The notes under the pieces are model-generated. The model saw only the letters and a program-made list of their open reading frames with translations, made no database searches and had not been told where the DNA came from. This document shows positions 7,893 through 14,988 of a DNA stretch of 27,357 bases, piece by piece. A program made the position numbers and the translations under genes. Each line of letters starts with the position of its first letter. The stretch's first letter is position 1. The DNA comes from JAGMDK01 sp023128695 (lineage in GTDB: Bacteria; Planctomycetota; Phycisphaerae; UBA1845; Fen-1342), in NCBI GenBank assembly GCA_030628805.1, contig DAOVQG010000021.1:1-27357 (forward strand), in the 5' to 3' direction.

Positions 7893-9473
7893 ATGGCCTA
7901 TACCGTCTTAGCCCGTAAATATCGCAGCCGTACTTTCGACGAGGTCATCGGCCAGGAGCCGATCTCCACCACCCTGGTCAACGCCATCAAGGTCGGACGC
8001 ATCCATCACGGATACCTTTTCACCGGCACCCGCGGCGTCGGCAAGACCAGCATGGCCCGCATCCTCGCCAAGGCCCTCAACTGCCTCAAGTTTGACGCCC
8101 CCACGACCACGCCCTGCTGCGAATGCGATGCCTGTGTCATGATCGCCGAGGGGCAGGACGTCGACGTGCTCGAAATCGACGCCGCCAGCAACACCGGCGT
8201 GGATAATATCCGCGAGCTGCGGAGCAATACGGCGTACCGCCCGGCGCGGTCGCGGTACAAGGTGTACATTATCGACGAAGTGCACATGCTCTCGACCGGG
8301 GCGTTCAACGCGCTGCTCAAGACGCTTGAAGAGCCGCCCGACCACGTCAAATTCATCCTCGCGACGACCGAAATCCAAAAGGTGCCGGCTACCATCCAGA
8401 GTCGCTGCCAACGCTTTAACTTCCGCAACATCAGCCCGGACGCGATCGCCAGGCGGATGGCTGAAATCGCGAAAGAGGAAGGCGCCCAGGTGGATAATGC
8501 CGTCGTGCAGCGCGTGGCCCGGCTGGCGATGGGCTCGATGCGCGACGGGCTGAGCATCCTCGACCAGCTCCTTTCGGTCTCGCCCAAAAAATTGACTGCC
8601 AAAATCCTGGACGAACTCCTCCCGCCGGCCCAGGACGAGCGCGTGTTCGCGCTGCTGCAACACGCGGCGGCGGGCGAGGTGGCCGAGGTTCTGACCGACC
8701 TGGACGGCCTCGTGGCCGAGGGCCGCGGGCTGGAGAACTTCTGCAACGATGTGATCGCGGTGGTGCGAGCGCTGCTGCTGGTCAGCACGTGCGGCCCGGA
8801 CGCGGCGATGGTGGACCTGCCCGCGGGTGCGCGCGACGATTACGTGGAGCTGAGCAAGCAATTCGAGTTGTCACACTATGTCCAGATGATCGCGATGCTC
8901 GAGGAATTGCGGCGGAGCGTGCGCTACAGCGGGGCGGGACGGGCTCTGACCGAGGCATTGCTGGTGCGCTTGGCGCGGATGCGCGCCTGGACGCCGATCG
9001 AAAAGCTCTTGGGGCAGCTTCCTGCCACGAGCCCCGCGGACGCCGAAAAAAAAAAGCGCCCCGCCAGTCGGCAGCCGATAGCCGCCGGTAGTGGGTCCGC
9101 TGCTGTCGCCCCGCCGCGGGACACCGGCTTCCAGCCGGTGGAATGTGGCACCGGCTTCCAGCCGGTGGAGTGTGGCACCGGCTTCCAGCCGGTGAAGTGT
9201 GGCACCGGCTTCCAGCCGGTGGAGCGTGGCACCGGCTTCCAGCCGGTGGTCCCCCCGGATGAGAACCAGTATCGCTCGGAGACCGCGGAGCCGGACGACC
9301 ATCAGCCGTCGGAAGATGGAGTCCGGCCGCCCGCCGACGAGGCGGTGTGGAAGGAAGCCACGCCCGAAGAGCAGGCCCGGGTCAAGCAGGACCCGGTCGT
9401 GCGGCAGACGCTGGACTTGTTTGATGGTACGCTTATCGCCGTGAAAAGCCGGGCCGCGATCCCGGGTCAATGA
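7893..9473 (+). CDS. dnaX: DNA polymerase III subunit tau/gamma (clamp loader)
   Basis: The product (526 residues) is the ATPase of the clamp loader, which opens the sliding clamp and ties it to the replicative polymerase. The AAA+ domain shows Walker A GTRGVGKT (45-52), a zinc module around CCECDAC (75-81), Walker B YIIDE (125-129) and the ATTE sensor. Domain III ends near residue 380. The sequence then meets a run of ten A residues (codons 385-388, EKKK) that can shift the frame and give a gamma-like short product of 395-399 residues. The full-length tail is only about 140 residues, shorter than in E. coli tau (643 in total), and holds five copies of a GTGFQPVE-type unit encoded by a palindromic DNA repeat (residues about 411-452). 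The ribosome binding site is weak and lies in the heptamer array. ybaB starts 16 bp downstream. Confidence 0.97.
   Translation: MAYTVLARKYRSRTFDEVIGQEPISTTLVNAIKVGRIHHGYLFTGTRGVGKTSMARILAKALNCLKFDAPTTTPCCECDACVMIAEGQDVDVLEIDAASNTGVDNIRELRSNTAYRPARSRYKVYIIDEVHMLSTGAFNALLKTLEEPPDHVKFILATTEIQKVPATIQSRCQRFNFRNISPDAIARRMAEIAKEEGAQVDNAVVQRVARLAMGSMRDGLSILDQLLSVSPKKLTAKILDELLPPAQDERVFALLQHAAAGEVAEVLTDLDGLVAEGRGLENFCNDVIAVVRALLLVSTCGPDAAMVDLPAGARDDYVELSKQFELSHYVQMIAMLEELRRSVRYSGAGRALTEALLVRLARMRAWTPIEKLLGQLPATSPADAEKKKRPASRQPIAAGSGSAAVAPPRDTGFQPVECGTGFQPVECGTGFQPVKCGTGFQPVERGTGFQPVVPPDENQYRSETAEPDDHQPSEDGVRPPADEAVWKEATPEEQARVKQDPVVRQTLDLFDGTLIAVKSRAAIPGQ
9046..9055 (+). promoter_or_regulatory. A10 slippery run in dnaX (probable tau/gamma switch)
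   Basis: Ten consecutive A residues are followed by G and read GAA AAA AAA AAG in frame. The last seven bases before the next codon (9050-9056) are A AAA AAG, the E. coli dnaX slippery heptamer. One extra A, or a -1 ribosomal shift, reaches TAG at 9089-9091 (399 residues). One lost A reaches TAG at 9079-9081 (395 residues). A long A run at the domain III/tail junction resembles Thermus dnaX, where the RNA polymerase slips. Confidence 0.7.
9122..9248. repeat. Five in-frame palindromic repeats inside dnaX
   Basis: CACCGGCTTCCAGCCGGTG occurs five times, at 9122, 9149, 9176, 9203 and 9230. The period is exactly 27 bp (nine codons), so the frame stays open. The same palindrome occurs between genes at 22529-22660, with a 29-bp period. 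The repeats are translated into the tau-specific tail. Confidence 0.95.
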
Positions 9474-9489
9474 GGCTGTGGAGTAAACC

Positions 9490-9795
9490 ATGCTTGGAAA
9501 CCTCGGGCAGCTTATGCACATCATGAAGAACGCCGGCGCCATCAAGCAGGGCATGGAGGAGCTGGGTGCCCGTCTGGAGGCGGCCCGCTTCACGGGCGAA
9601 GCCGGCGGCGGCCAAGTGCAATGCACCGTGAACGGTAAAGGCGACCTTATCGCGGTCAAGATCGATCCCGCTCTGATTCAAGCCGGCGACGTCGAGCTGG
9701 TCGAGGACCTCACCTGTGCCGCCGTCCGCGACGCGATTAACCGCAGCCGCGAGGCCGCCCAGCAGGAGATGCAGCAACTCGCCGGCGGCCTGTGA
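9490..9795 (+). CDS. ybaB: YbaB/EbfC family nucleoid-associated protein
   Basis: This 101-residue protein has the usual size and pattern of YbaB/EbfC, small dimeric DNA-binding proteins that coat the nucleoid. The pattern is an N-terminal amphipathic helix rich in Met and Gly, the strand VQCTVNGKGDLIAVKIDP, then a C-terminal helix with REAAQQEMQQL. A GGAG site lies 6 nt before the ATG. The dnaX-ybaB-recR order is a widespread conserved cluster, which supports the call. In this genome one unrecognised gene separates ybaB from recR. A strong hairpin starts 1 bp after the stop codon. Confidence 0.93.
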   Translation: MLGNLGQLMHIMKNAGAIKQGMEELGARLEAARFTGEAGGGQVQCTVNGKGDLIAVKIDPALIQAGDVELVEDLTCAAVRDAINRSREAAQQEMQQLAGGL

Positions 9796-9796
9796 C

Positions 9797-9883
9797 GAGC
9801 CGCGGGCTTCAGCCCGCGCGGTGTCCCGCGAAGAGGAACCATTATGCCTCGCGAGCGACCGCGCGGGCTGAAGCCCGCGGCTC
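9797..9883. repeat. Perfect 26-bp inverted repeat after ybaB
   Basis: The left arm 9797-9822 (GAGCCGCGGGCTTCAGCCCG and six more bases) is the exact reverse complement of 9858-9883. The loop is 35 nt and contains a further CGCGA/TCGCG pair. Each arm also carries the small palindrome GCGGGCTTCAGCCCGC. It is placed to act as an RNA hairpin ending or stabilising the ybaB transcript; there is no T-tract. Confidence 0.9.
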
Positions 9884-9961
9884 TTCTTCAAGCTCTTCTT
9901 CGAGATGGGATAGTCGTGCAATGTATGAAACGCAGCACTAGCTCGGACAAAGAGACTGACA

Positions 9962-10708
9962 ATGAAACTGAAATTCCGCGGGTCTCCACAGCCCCTCCGC
10001 TATCCGCAGTTCCAGCGCCACGACCAAAGCTGGCAGCCCCTCGAACTTGACGGAAGATACGAGGTCGCCGAGATATTCGAAATGGACGGTTACCTCATGG
10101 TCCGACAGCCGGGCGAGCGGCGCTGGCCCGTACCCGGCAGCCGCTGGTTCGGCTGGCCCCCGGAGTTATTCGAGCCCACTGAATTGCCGCTCCCGATCGT
10201 CTCATGCGGCTTCAAATTCAACGATTTCCTGACGGATTTCTTCGGCGTCATTCTCAACCAACCGGAATACATCGAAATCGCGCGCACCCTGAAGGACGTC
10301 GGCCTGCCGGAGGAAGATGAAGAATACGAGCGGTGGCGAACACGCGAGGCGGCCGACTTCCCCCATGAGACAGTCGAATTCTTATACGAGCTGCTCCAAC
10401 TGCCCGTCCCGTGGGATTTCGGCGTATGCGAGAACGTCTTTCTGGCCGACGAACCCGTCAAAGCACCCTTCGGCTACATGGGCTGCTTCCTGGCCGAGCT
10501 GGCCCGGCACGATGTGAGCACTATTGCTATTGAAGAACACCTCGGCCGCTTCCTGGCCGCGTTCGGCGTCCAAGGCTTCGAGGTGACCGAGATCAACCTG
10601 CCCTTCTGGCAGGGCACCGGCGGCGAACGTCTGATCAATGCCCCGCCGGATGGTAGATTGATTTATGGTACCGAGAATGATCCAATTGCCTCGGAGTCGA
10701 ATTCGTGA
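9962..10708 (+). CDS. Unrecognised protein, coupled to recR
   Basis: I do not recognise this 248-residue protein. It is soluble, with no signal peptide or membrane segment, acidic, and rich in Trp, Tyr, Phe and Pro. The N-terminal half has motifs such as GSRWFGWPPELFEP; the C-terminal third has YGTENDP near its end. The ribosome binding site is weak (AGAGAC before the ATG). Its stop overlaps the recR start (GTGA, 10705-10708), so recR translation is probably coupled to it. It sits inside the otherwise conserved ybaB-recR pair. Codon use resembles its neighbours, and it is read as a real gene because of length, overlap and composition. Confidence 0.75.
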   Translation: MKLKFRGSPQPLRYPQFQRHDQSWQPLELDGRYEVAEIFEMDGYLMVRQPGERRWPVPGSRWFGWPPELFEPTELPLPIVSCGFKFNDFLTDFFGVILNQPEYIEIARTLKDVGLPEEDEEYERWRTREAADFPHETVEFLYELLQLPVPWDFGVCENVFLADEPVKAPFGYMGCFLAELARHDVSTIAIEEHLGRFLAAFGVQGFEVTEINLPFWQGTGGERLINAPPDGRLIYGTENDPIASESNS

Positions 10709-11313
10709 CCGAATCCAAACTGACCGGCCCGCTCCAGCGGCTCATGGACGAGTTGAAGAAACTCCCCGGGATCGGAGCCCGGTCCGCCGAGCGGGTTGCT
10801 TTTCACTTGCTCAAAGCCGACCGTGAGGAGGCCCTCGCGCTGGCCCAGGCGATCATGGCGACCAAGGACGAAATCCGCCCCTGCTCCCGCTGCTACAATC
10901 TGGCCGACGGCGAGCTGTGCTCGATCTGTGCCGACCCGCGTCGCGATCAGGGCCAAATCATCGTCGTCGAGCAGCCCAAGGACTTGCTCGCGCTCGAAGC
11001 GACCGGCGTGATTACCGGCGTCTACCATGTCCTGATGGGCCATATCGCCCCGCTCGAAGGCGTCGAGCCCGGCGACCTCACGATCGACCTGCTCCTCAGC
11101 CGGGTCAAGAGCGGCGACGTCCGCGAGGTCATTCTCGCCACTAATCCGACGCTCGAAGGCGACACCACCGCGCTGCACATCATCAGCCTGCTGGCCGATA
11201 TCGGCGTCACCGTCACCCGTCTGGCCCGCGGAATCGCCCCCGGCTCCCAGATCGAATATGCCAACCGGGCCATGCTCGAAGAAGCCTTCCGCGGCCGCCG
11301 TTCTCCCCTATAA
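10705..11313 (+). CDS. recR: Recombination mediator RecR
   Basis: The 202-residue product matches RecR in length (about 200) and in domain order. The helix-hairpin-helix (KKLPGIGARSAERVAFHLL) is near residues 13-31. A four-Cys zinc finger (CSRC...CSIC) follows at about 55-72. The Toprim domain (VVEQPKDLLALEATG) leads to the C-terminal Walker B-like region. RecR works with RecO (and RecF) to load RecA on gapped DNA coated by single-strand binding protein. The GTG start overlaps the upstream stop by 4 bp. Its stop TAA abuts ATG at 11313, the alternative start of gspE. Confidence 0.96.
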   Translation: MTESKLTGPLQRLMDELKKLPGIGARSAERVAFHLLKADREEALALAQAIMATKDEIRPCSRCYNLADGELCSICADPRRDQGQIIVVEQPKDLLALEATGVITGVYHVLMGHIAPLEGVEPGDLTIDLLLSRVKSGDVREVILATNPTLEGDTTALHIISLLADIGVTVTRLARGIAPGSQIEYANRAMLEEAFRGRRSPL

Positions 11314-11325
11314 TGCAGGGTGAAC

Positions 11326-11332
11326 AGAGGAG
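11326..11332 (+). promoter_or_regulatory. Ribosome binding site that sets the gspE start
   Basis: AGAGGAG lies 7 nt before the ATG at 11340. The upstream in-frame ATG at 11313, which overlaps the recR stop, has no comparable site, so 11340 is preferred. Confidence 0.7.
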
Positions 11333-11339
11333 TATTGGT

Positions 11340-13097
11340 ATGACCGTAGATGGAATGCCGCCGATTTCGCAGCTTAAGGGGCGTCCTCTGGGCCGGATCC
11401 TGATCAAGATGGGCAAGCTGACGCGCGCCCGGGTATCCGAGGCCCTGGAGGTCCAGAAGAAGAAGCGCGGGCCGCTGGGGCAGCTTCTGATCGAGATGGG
11501 GTATGTCGAGAAGGCGGACTTGAACCGCGCGCTCGCGGCCCAGGTCGGCATGGACTCCATCAGGCTGGGCGATATCGACATCGAGCAGCACGTGATCGAT
11601 TTGATCCCGGCCCAGATGGCTCACGCATACCGCGTCATCCCCACCGAATACGATCGCGAGACCAACACGCTCGGCGTGGCCCTGGCGCACCCCGACAACT
11701 TCCACGCCACCGATGATCTCAAGACACTCATGGGCTTCAACGTCGTCGCTCGGATCACAACCGAGGATGACATGGGTGAGGCCCTCAACCGGTATTACCC
11801 AGAAGAAGCCGCCGAAACCATCAACGAGCTGATCGGCGAACTTTCAGCCGACGAGGATTTGGCGAAATTCGATGGCCGGGGCGAGAGCATCGATCTCGAT
11901 GAATTGCGGGCGGCGGCCGAAAGCAGCCCGGTAAAAAAGCTCGTCAACCTGGTTCTCCTGCAAGCCATCCGCGACCAAGCGTCCGATATTCACTTCGAGC
12001 CCTTCGAGGACGAGTTCAAGATGCGCTACCGCATTGATGGCGTGCTGTTCGAGATGGTCCCGCCGCCAAAGCACGTCGCGATGGCTATCTCCTCCCGGAT
12101 CAAGGTGATGTCCAGTCTGGACATCGCCGAACGGCGTGTGCCCCAGGACGGGCGGATCGAGTTGCTGGTGGAAGGGCGCCCGGTTGACCTGCGAGTAAGC
12201 GTCCTGCCGACGATTTTCGGCGAAAGCGTGGTTTTACGTGTTCTGGACCGCGCCCAGGTCAATTTGGACATCGAACAAATCGGGATGCGCGAGGAAGATT
12301 TGGTCATTTTCCGCCAGCTCTTAGCGAAGCCACACGGGATTATCATCGTGACCGGTCCCACAGGTTGCGGCAAGACGACAACGCTGTATTCAGCCTTGCG
12401 GGAGCTGAACAAAACCGAGGTCAAAATCCTGACCAGCGAAGACCCGGTCGAGTATGACATCGACGGGATGATTCAATGCCAAATCAAGACGGATATTGGA
12501 TTTACGTTCGCGCGTTGTCTGCGGAGCTTCCTCCGGCAGGACCCGGATATCATTCTGGTCGGGGAGATCCGCGACCTGGAGACGGCCCAAATCTCCGTTC
12601 AGTCGTCGCTGACGGGGCACTTGGTGTTTTCCACGCTCCACACCAACGACGCACCGAGTTCAATTGCGCGTCTGCTGGACCTCGGGATGGAGCCGTTCCT
12701 GCTCACGGCAACGCTCGAAGCCATTGTGGCACAGAGACTTGTGCGCAAAACGTGCGAGAACTGCAAGGAGGAGTACCAACCCTCCGAAGAACAGCTTTAT
12801 CAATTGAGCTTAAGACCGGTCGATGTGGCTGACCGCACGTTCTTTTATGGGAAGGGGTGTGATTATTGTAATCATACCGGGTACCGAGGTCGGAGAGGGA
12901 TCTTCGAAACGATGATGCTGGATGATGACCTGCGTGGGATGATCATGAAGCACGCCTCCACGTCCGTGCTCCGCAAAGAGGCCCGCAAGCGCGGTATGCG
13001 GACGTTGCGTGAAGCGGGCTTACTTGCGTTGTACGATGGGGTTACGACGATCGAAGAGATTGTGAGGGAGACGCTGACGGAAGATGAGATAGACTAG
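11340..13097 (+). CDS. gspE: Type II secretion / type IV pilus assembly ATPase, GspE/PilB family
   Basis: This is a cytosolic hexameric ATPase that drives pseudopilus or pilus assembly. From the 11340 start the product has 585 residues. The N-terminal MshEN/GspE_N-like domain spans about 10-150. The ATPase core has Walker A GPTGCGKT (339-346), the Asp box and Walker B DPDIILVGEIRD (401-412), and a His box (TLHTND). A zinc finger has Cys472, Cys475, Cys507 and Cys510, as in GspE and PilB, not in PilT. An in-frame ATG at 11313 would add nine residues. The gene follows recR closely and heads the secretion-like gene set; a 520-bp repeat-filled gap separates it from gspF. GspE and PilB cannot be told apart by sequence alone; the pseudopilin order favours GspE. 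Confidence 0.93.
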   Translation: MTVDGMPPISQLKGRPLGRILIKMGKLTRARVSEALEVQKKKRGPLGQLLIEMGYVEKADLNRALAAQVGMDSIRLGDIDIEQHVIDLIPAQMAHAYRVIPTEYDRETNTLGVALAHPDNFHATDDLKTLMGFNVVARITTEDDMGEALNRYYPEEAAETINELIGELSADEDLAKFDGRGESIDLDELRAAAESSPVKKLVNLVLLQAIRDQASDIHFEPFEDEFKMRYRIDGVLFEMVPPPKHVAMAISSRIKVMSSLDIAERRVPQDGRIELLVEGRPVDLRVSVLPTIFGESVVLRVLDRAQVNLDIEQIGMREEDLVIFRQLLAKPHGIIIVTGPTGCGKTTTLYSALRELNKTEVKILTSEDPVEYDIDGMIQCQIKTDIGFTFARCLRSFLRQDPDIILVGEIRDLETAQISVQSSLTGHLVFSTLHTNDAPSSIARLLDLGMEPFLLTATLEAIVAQRLVRKTCENCKEEYQPSEEQLYQLSLRPVDVADRTFFYGKGCDYCNHTGYRGRRGIFETMMLDDDLRGMIMKHASTSVLRKEARKRGMRTLREAGLLALYDGVTTIEEIVRETLTEDEID

Positions 13098-13110
13098 TGC
13101 CACGGAAGGA

Positions 13111-13140
13111 TCGAGGGTTGAGGATAGAGGATAGAGAGGG
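13111..13140. repeat. GAGGATAGAG short direct repeat
   Basis: GAGGGTTGAGGATAGAGGAT and further AGAG-type units form a purine-rich tract. A related GAGGATAGAG/GAGGATTGAG tract lies at 20788-20835, inside the GspJ-like leader. Confidence 0.6.
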
Positions 13141-13181
13141 GCGCTCTGTCAGCCCTCGATTGACGGGTCGCCATGGAAGGG

Positions 13182-13276
13182 AGGGCGAAGCTCAAGGTAG
13201 GGCGAAGCTCAAGGTAGGGCGAAGCTTAAGGTAGGGCGAAGCTTAAGGGAGGGCGAAGCTTAAGGGAGGGCGAAGC
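13182..13276. repeat. 17-bp tandem repeat (AGGGCGAAGCTCAAGGT type)
   Basis: Five complete units start at 13182, 13199, 13216, 13233 and 13250, and a sixth, partial one at 13267. They differ only at a C/T (GCTC or GCTT) and at the final T/G. The core AGGGCGAAGCTC is the inverse of the GAGCCTCGCCCT segment of the adjacent array. Confidence 0.9.
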
Positions 13277-13470
13277 TCCCGCTGAGCCGCGGCACCCCCG
13301 GCTCGGCAGGAGCCTCGCCCTCCCGCTGAGCCGCGGTGCCCCCGGCTCGGCAGGAGCCTCGCCCTCCCGTTGAGCCTCGCCATCCCGCTGAGCCGCGGCG
13401 CCCCGGCTCGGCAGGAGCCTCGCCCTCCCGTTGAGCCGCGCCCTCCCGTTGAGCCGCGGCGCCCAGCGCG
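13277..13470. repeat. 44-bp GC-rich tandem repeat array
   Basis: Units start CCCGCTGAGCCGCGG and end GGCAGGAGCCTCGCCCT: 13277-13320, 13321-13364 and 13383-13425, with shortened units at 13365-13382 and 13426-13443 and a final fragment. They hold internal GGCGAGGCTCC/GGAGCCTCGCC potential. The rest of the gap up to 13604 (13471-13603) shows nothing recognisable apart from a GGGCG-rich stretch. Confidence 0.85.
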
Positions 13471-13618
13471 GAACGCCAGATCGCGAAATAGAGTGTCAGC
13501 GGCCACTTGGTGATGCGAATAATGAAGCAGCAAAGAAGTGACGTCACCTCGACTCGCCCGCGCTGGGGCGGGCATTTATCCGTAGCGGCGGATTGACTTT
13601 CGTTTGGGAGCAGTTGGC

Positions 13619-14881
13619 ATGGCGTTGTTCAAGTACGAAGCATTGAACTCATCAGGGCAGGAAGTCAAGGAGGAAATCGAAGCGCCCAGCAAGGAAGAAG
13701 CGGTTTCAAAGGTGCGCGGCCTGGGGTACTTCCCGACGAAGGTCGTCGAGAAAGTGGACCGAAAACAGGCCGCGATCCGGAAGGCGGCAACCAGCGGCAA
13801 GAAGAGAAAGGCTGCCGGGACCGGTTTCGGCTGGGTCGGGACCAAACAGTTGTGCACTTTCACCCGGCAGTTGTCGACTTTGCAGGACGCCGGCCTGCCG
13901 ATCATACGCAGCATTCGCATTCTGGAACAGCAGCAGAAGCCCGGCATGTTGCGGTCGTGTTTGAAGCAGATCACCGAGGATGTAGAGGGCGGGGCGACCT
14001 TATCGGAAGCCATGGCCCGGCATCCAAACGCCTTCGACCGCCTGTACAGCAACATGGTGGCGGCCGGGGAGGCGGGCGGCGTGCTCGATGTGATTCTGCA
14101 ACGTCTGGCAGACTTTTTGGAAAAGGCTCAACGGTTAAAGAGGAAGATTATCGGGGCTATGATCTATCCCTGCGTCGTTATCTCCATCGCGGGCGGTATC
14201 GTGACGTTCATCATGGTCCAGGTGGTCCCGAGTTTTGATAAGATTTTCGAGGATTTCGAAGCCGAACTGCCGGGACCGACCGTCTTTCTGATTAATGTTT
14301 CCAGTTGGTTTGCCAAGGGTAGACCGCCAGGATGGATATTTGTTGTCTTTTCCCCGATTTTCTTCATCGTAACCTACAAGCTGATTCGCCAGGCCCAGAT
14401 CGGTCGGCTTATTCTCGATACGGTCATGCTGAAGATCCCCGTGGTGGGGCAGATCGCCGGCAAGTCATCCGTGGCCCGTTTCACGCGCACGCTGGGCACG
14501 CTGATTTCGGCCGGCGTGCCGATTCTGGAAGCCGTCAACATCACGCGCGAGACGACCGGCAACGAGGTCTACTCGGGGATGCTCGTGAAAGTGCACGACT
14601 CGATCCGCGAGGGCGATACGTTCGCCAATCCCTTGCGGGTCTCGAAGACGGTGGACCCGATCGTCGTGAACATGGTGGACGTCGGTGAGGAGACCGGCGA
14701 GCTCGACAAGATGCTGATGAAGGTGGCCGACAACTACGACGAGGAGGTTGACACGCTGGTGGCGTCACTGGTCAGCCTGCTCGAACCAATCATGGTCGTC
14801 GCACTTGGTTTTATCGTTGGTTTTATTGTGATAGCGTTGTTCCTGCCGCTGGTGACCCTGATTCAGTCGGTTATGCAATAA
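13619..14881 (+). CDS. gspF: Type II secretion / type IV pilus platform protein, GspF/PilC family
   Basis: The 420-residue inner-membrane protein is the platform on which GspE acts. It has the two tandem GspF domains: the first around residues 75-200 (FTRQLSTLQDAGLPIIRSI, GGVLDVILQRLADFLEKAQ), the second around 280-400 (FTRTLGTLISAGVPILEAV, GELDKMLMKVADNYDEEV). Three membrane helices follow the usual pattern: about 180-205, 230-255 and a C-terminal one ending LFLPLVTLIQSVMQ. Length is typical (about 400). GGGAG at 13606-13610 sits 8 nt before the ATG at 13619; a TTG at 13604 lies inside this site and is not used. It is separated from the first pseudopilin gene by three 25-bp repeats. Confidence 0.94.
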   Translation: MALFKYEALNSSGQEVKEEIEAPSKEEAVSKVRGLGYFPTKVVEKVDRKQAAIRKAATSGKKRKAAGTGFGWVGTKQLCTFTRQLSTLQDAGLPIIRSIRILEQQQKPGMLRSCLKQITEDVEGGATLSEAMARHPNAFDRLYSNMVAAGEAGGVLDVILQRLADFLEKAQRLKRKIIGAMIYPCVVISIAGGIVTFIMVQVVPSFDKIFEDFEAELPGPTVFLINVSSWFAKGRPPGWIFVVFSPIFFIVTYKLIRQAQIGRLILDTVMLKIPVVGQIAGKSSVARFTRTLGTLISAGVPILEAVNITRETTGNEVYSGMLVKVHDSIREGDTFANPLRVSKTVDPIVVNMVDVGEETGELDKMLMKVADNYDEEVDTLVASLVSLLEPIMVVALGFIVGFIVIALFLPLVTLIQSVMQ

Positions 14882-14904
14882 GCGGACGGCGTGTTCGCTA
14901 CATC

Positions 14905-14979
14905 ACCGGCAAGATGCCGGTGCCACAAAACCGGCAAGATGCCGGTGCCACAAAACCGGCAAGATGCCGGTGCCACAAG
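14905..14979. repeat. Three tandem 25-bp palindromic repeats before gspG
   Basis: CCGGCAAGATGCCGGTG followed by CCACAAA occurs three times (unit starts 14905, 14930, 14955). Each contains the palindrome CCGGCAAGATGCCGG. The last unit runs into the AGAGG ribosome binding site (14978-14982) of the next gene. The same palindrome recurs at 22581 and 22665. Confidence 0.92.
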
Positions 14980-14988
14980 AGGTGAGTC

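Noticed and set aside
11340..13097. PilT-type retraction ATPase
   Set aside because: It has the N-terminal MshEN-like domain and four-Cys zinc finger of GspE/PilB, which PilT lacks.
13243..13575. Small minus-strand proteins rich in GEAPAEP/ARLLPSRG
   Set aside because: They are translations of the 44-bp repeat array; such spurious proteins are typical of this repeat type.
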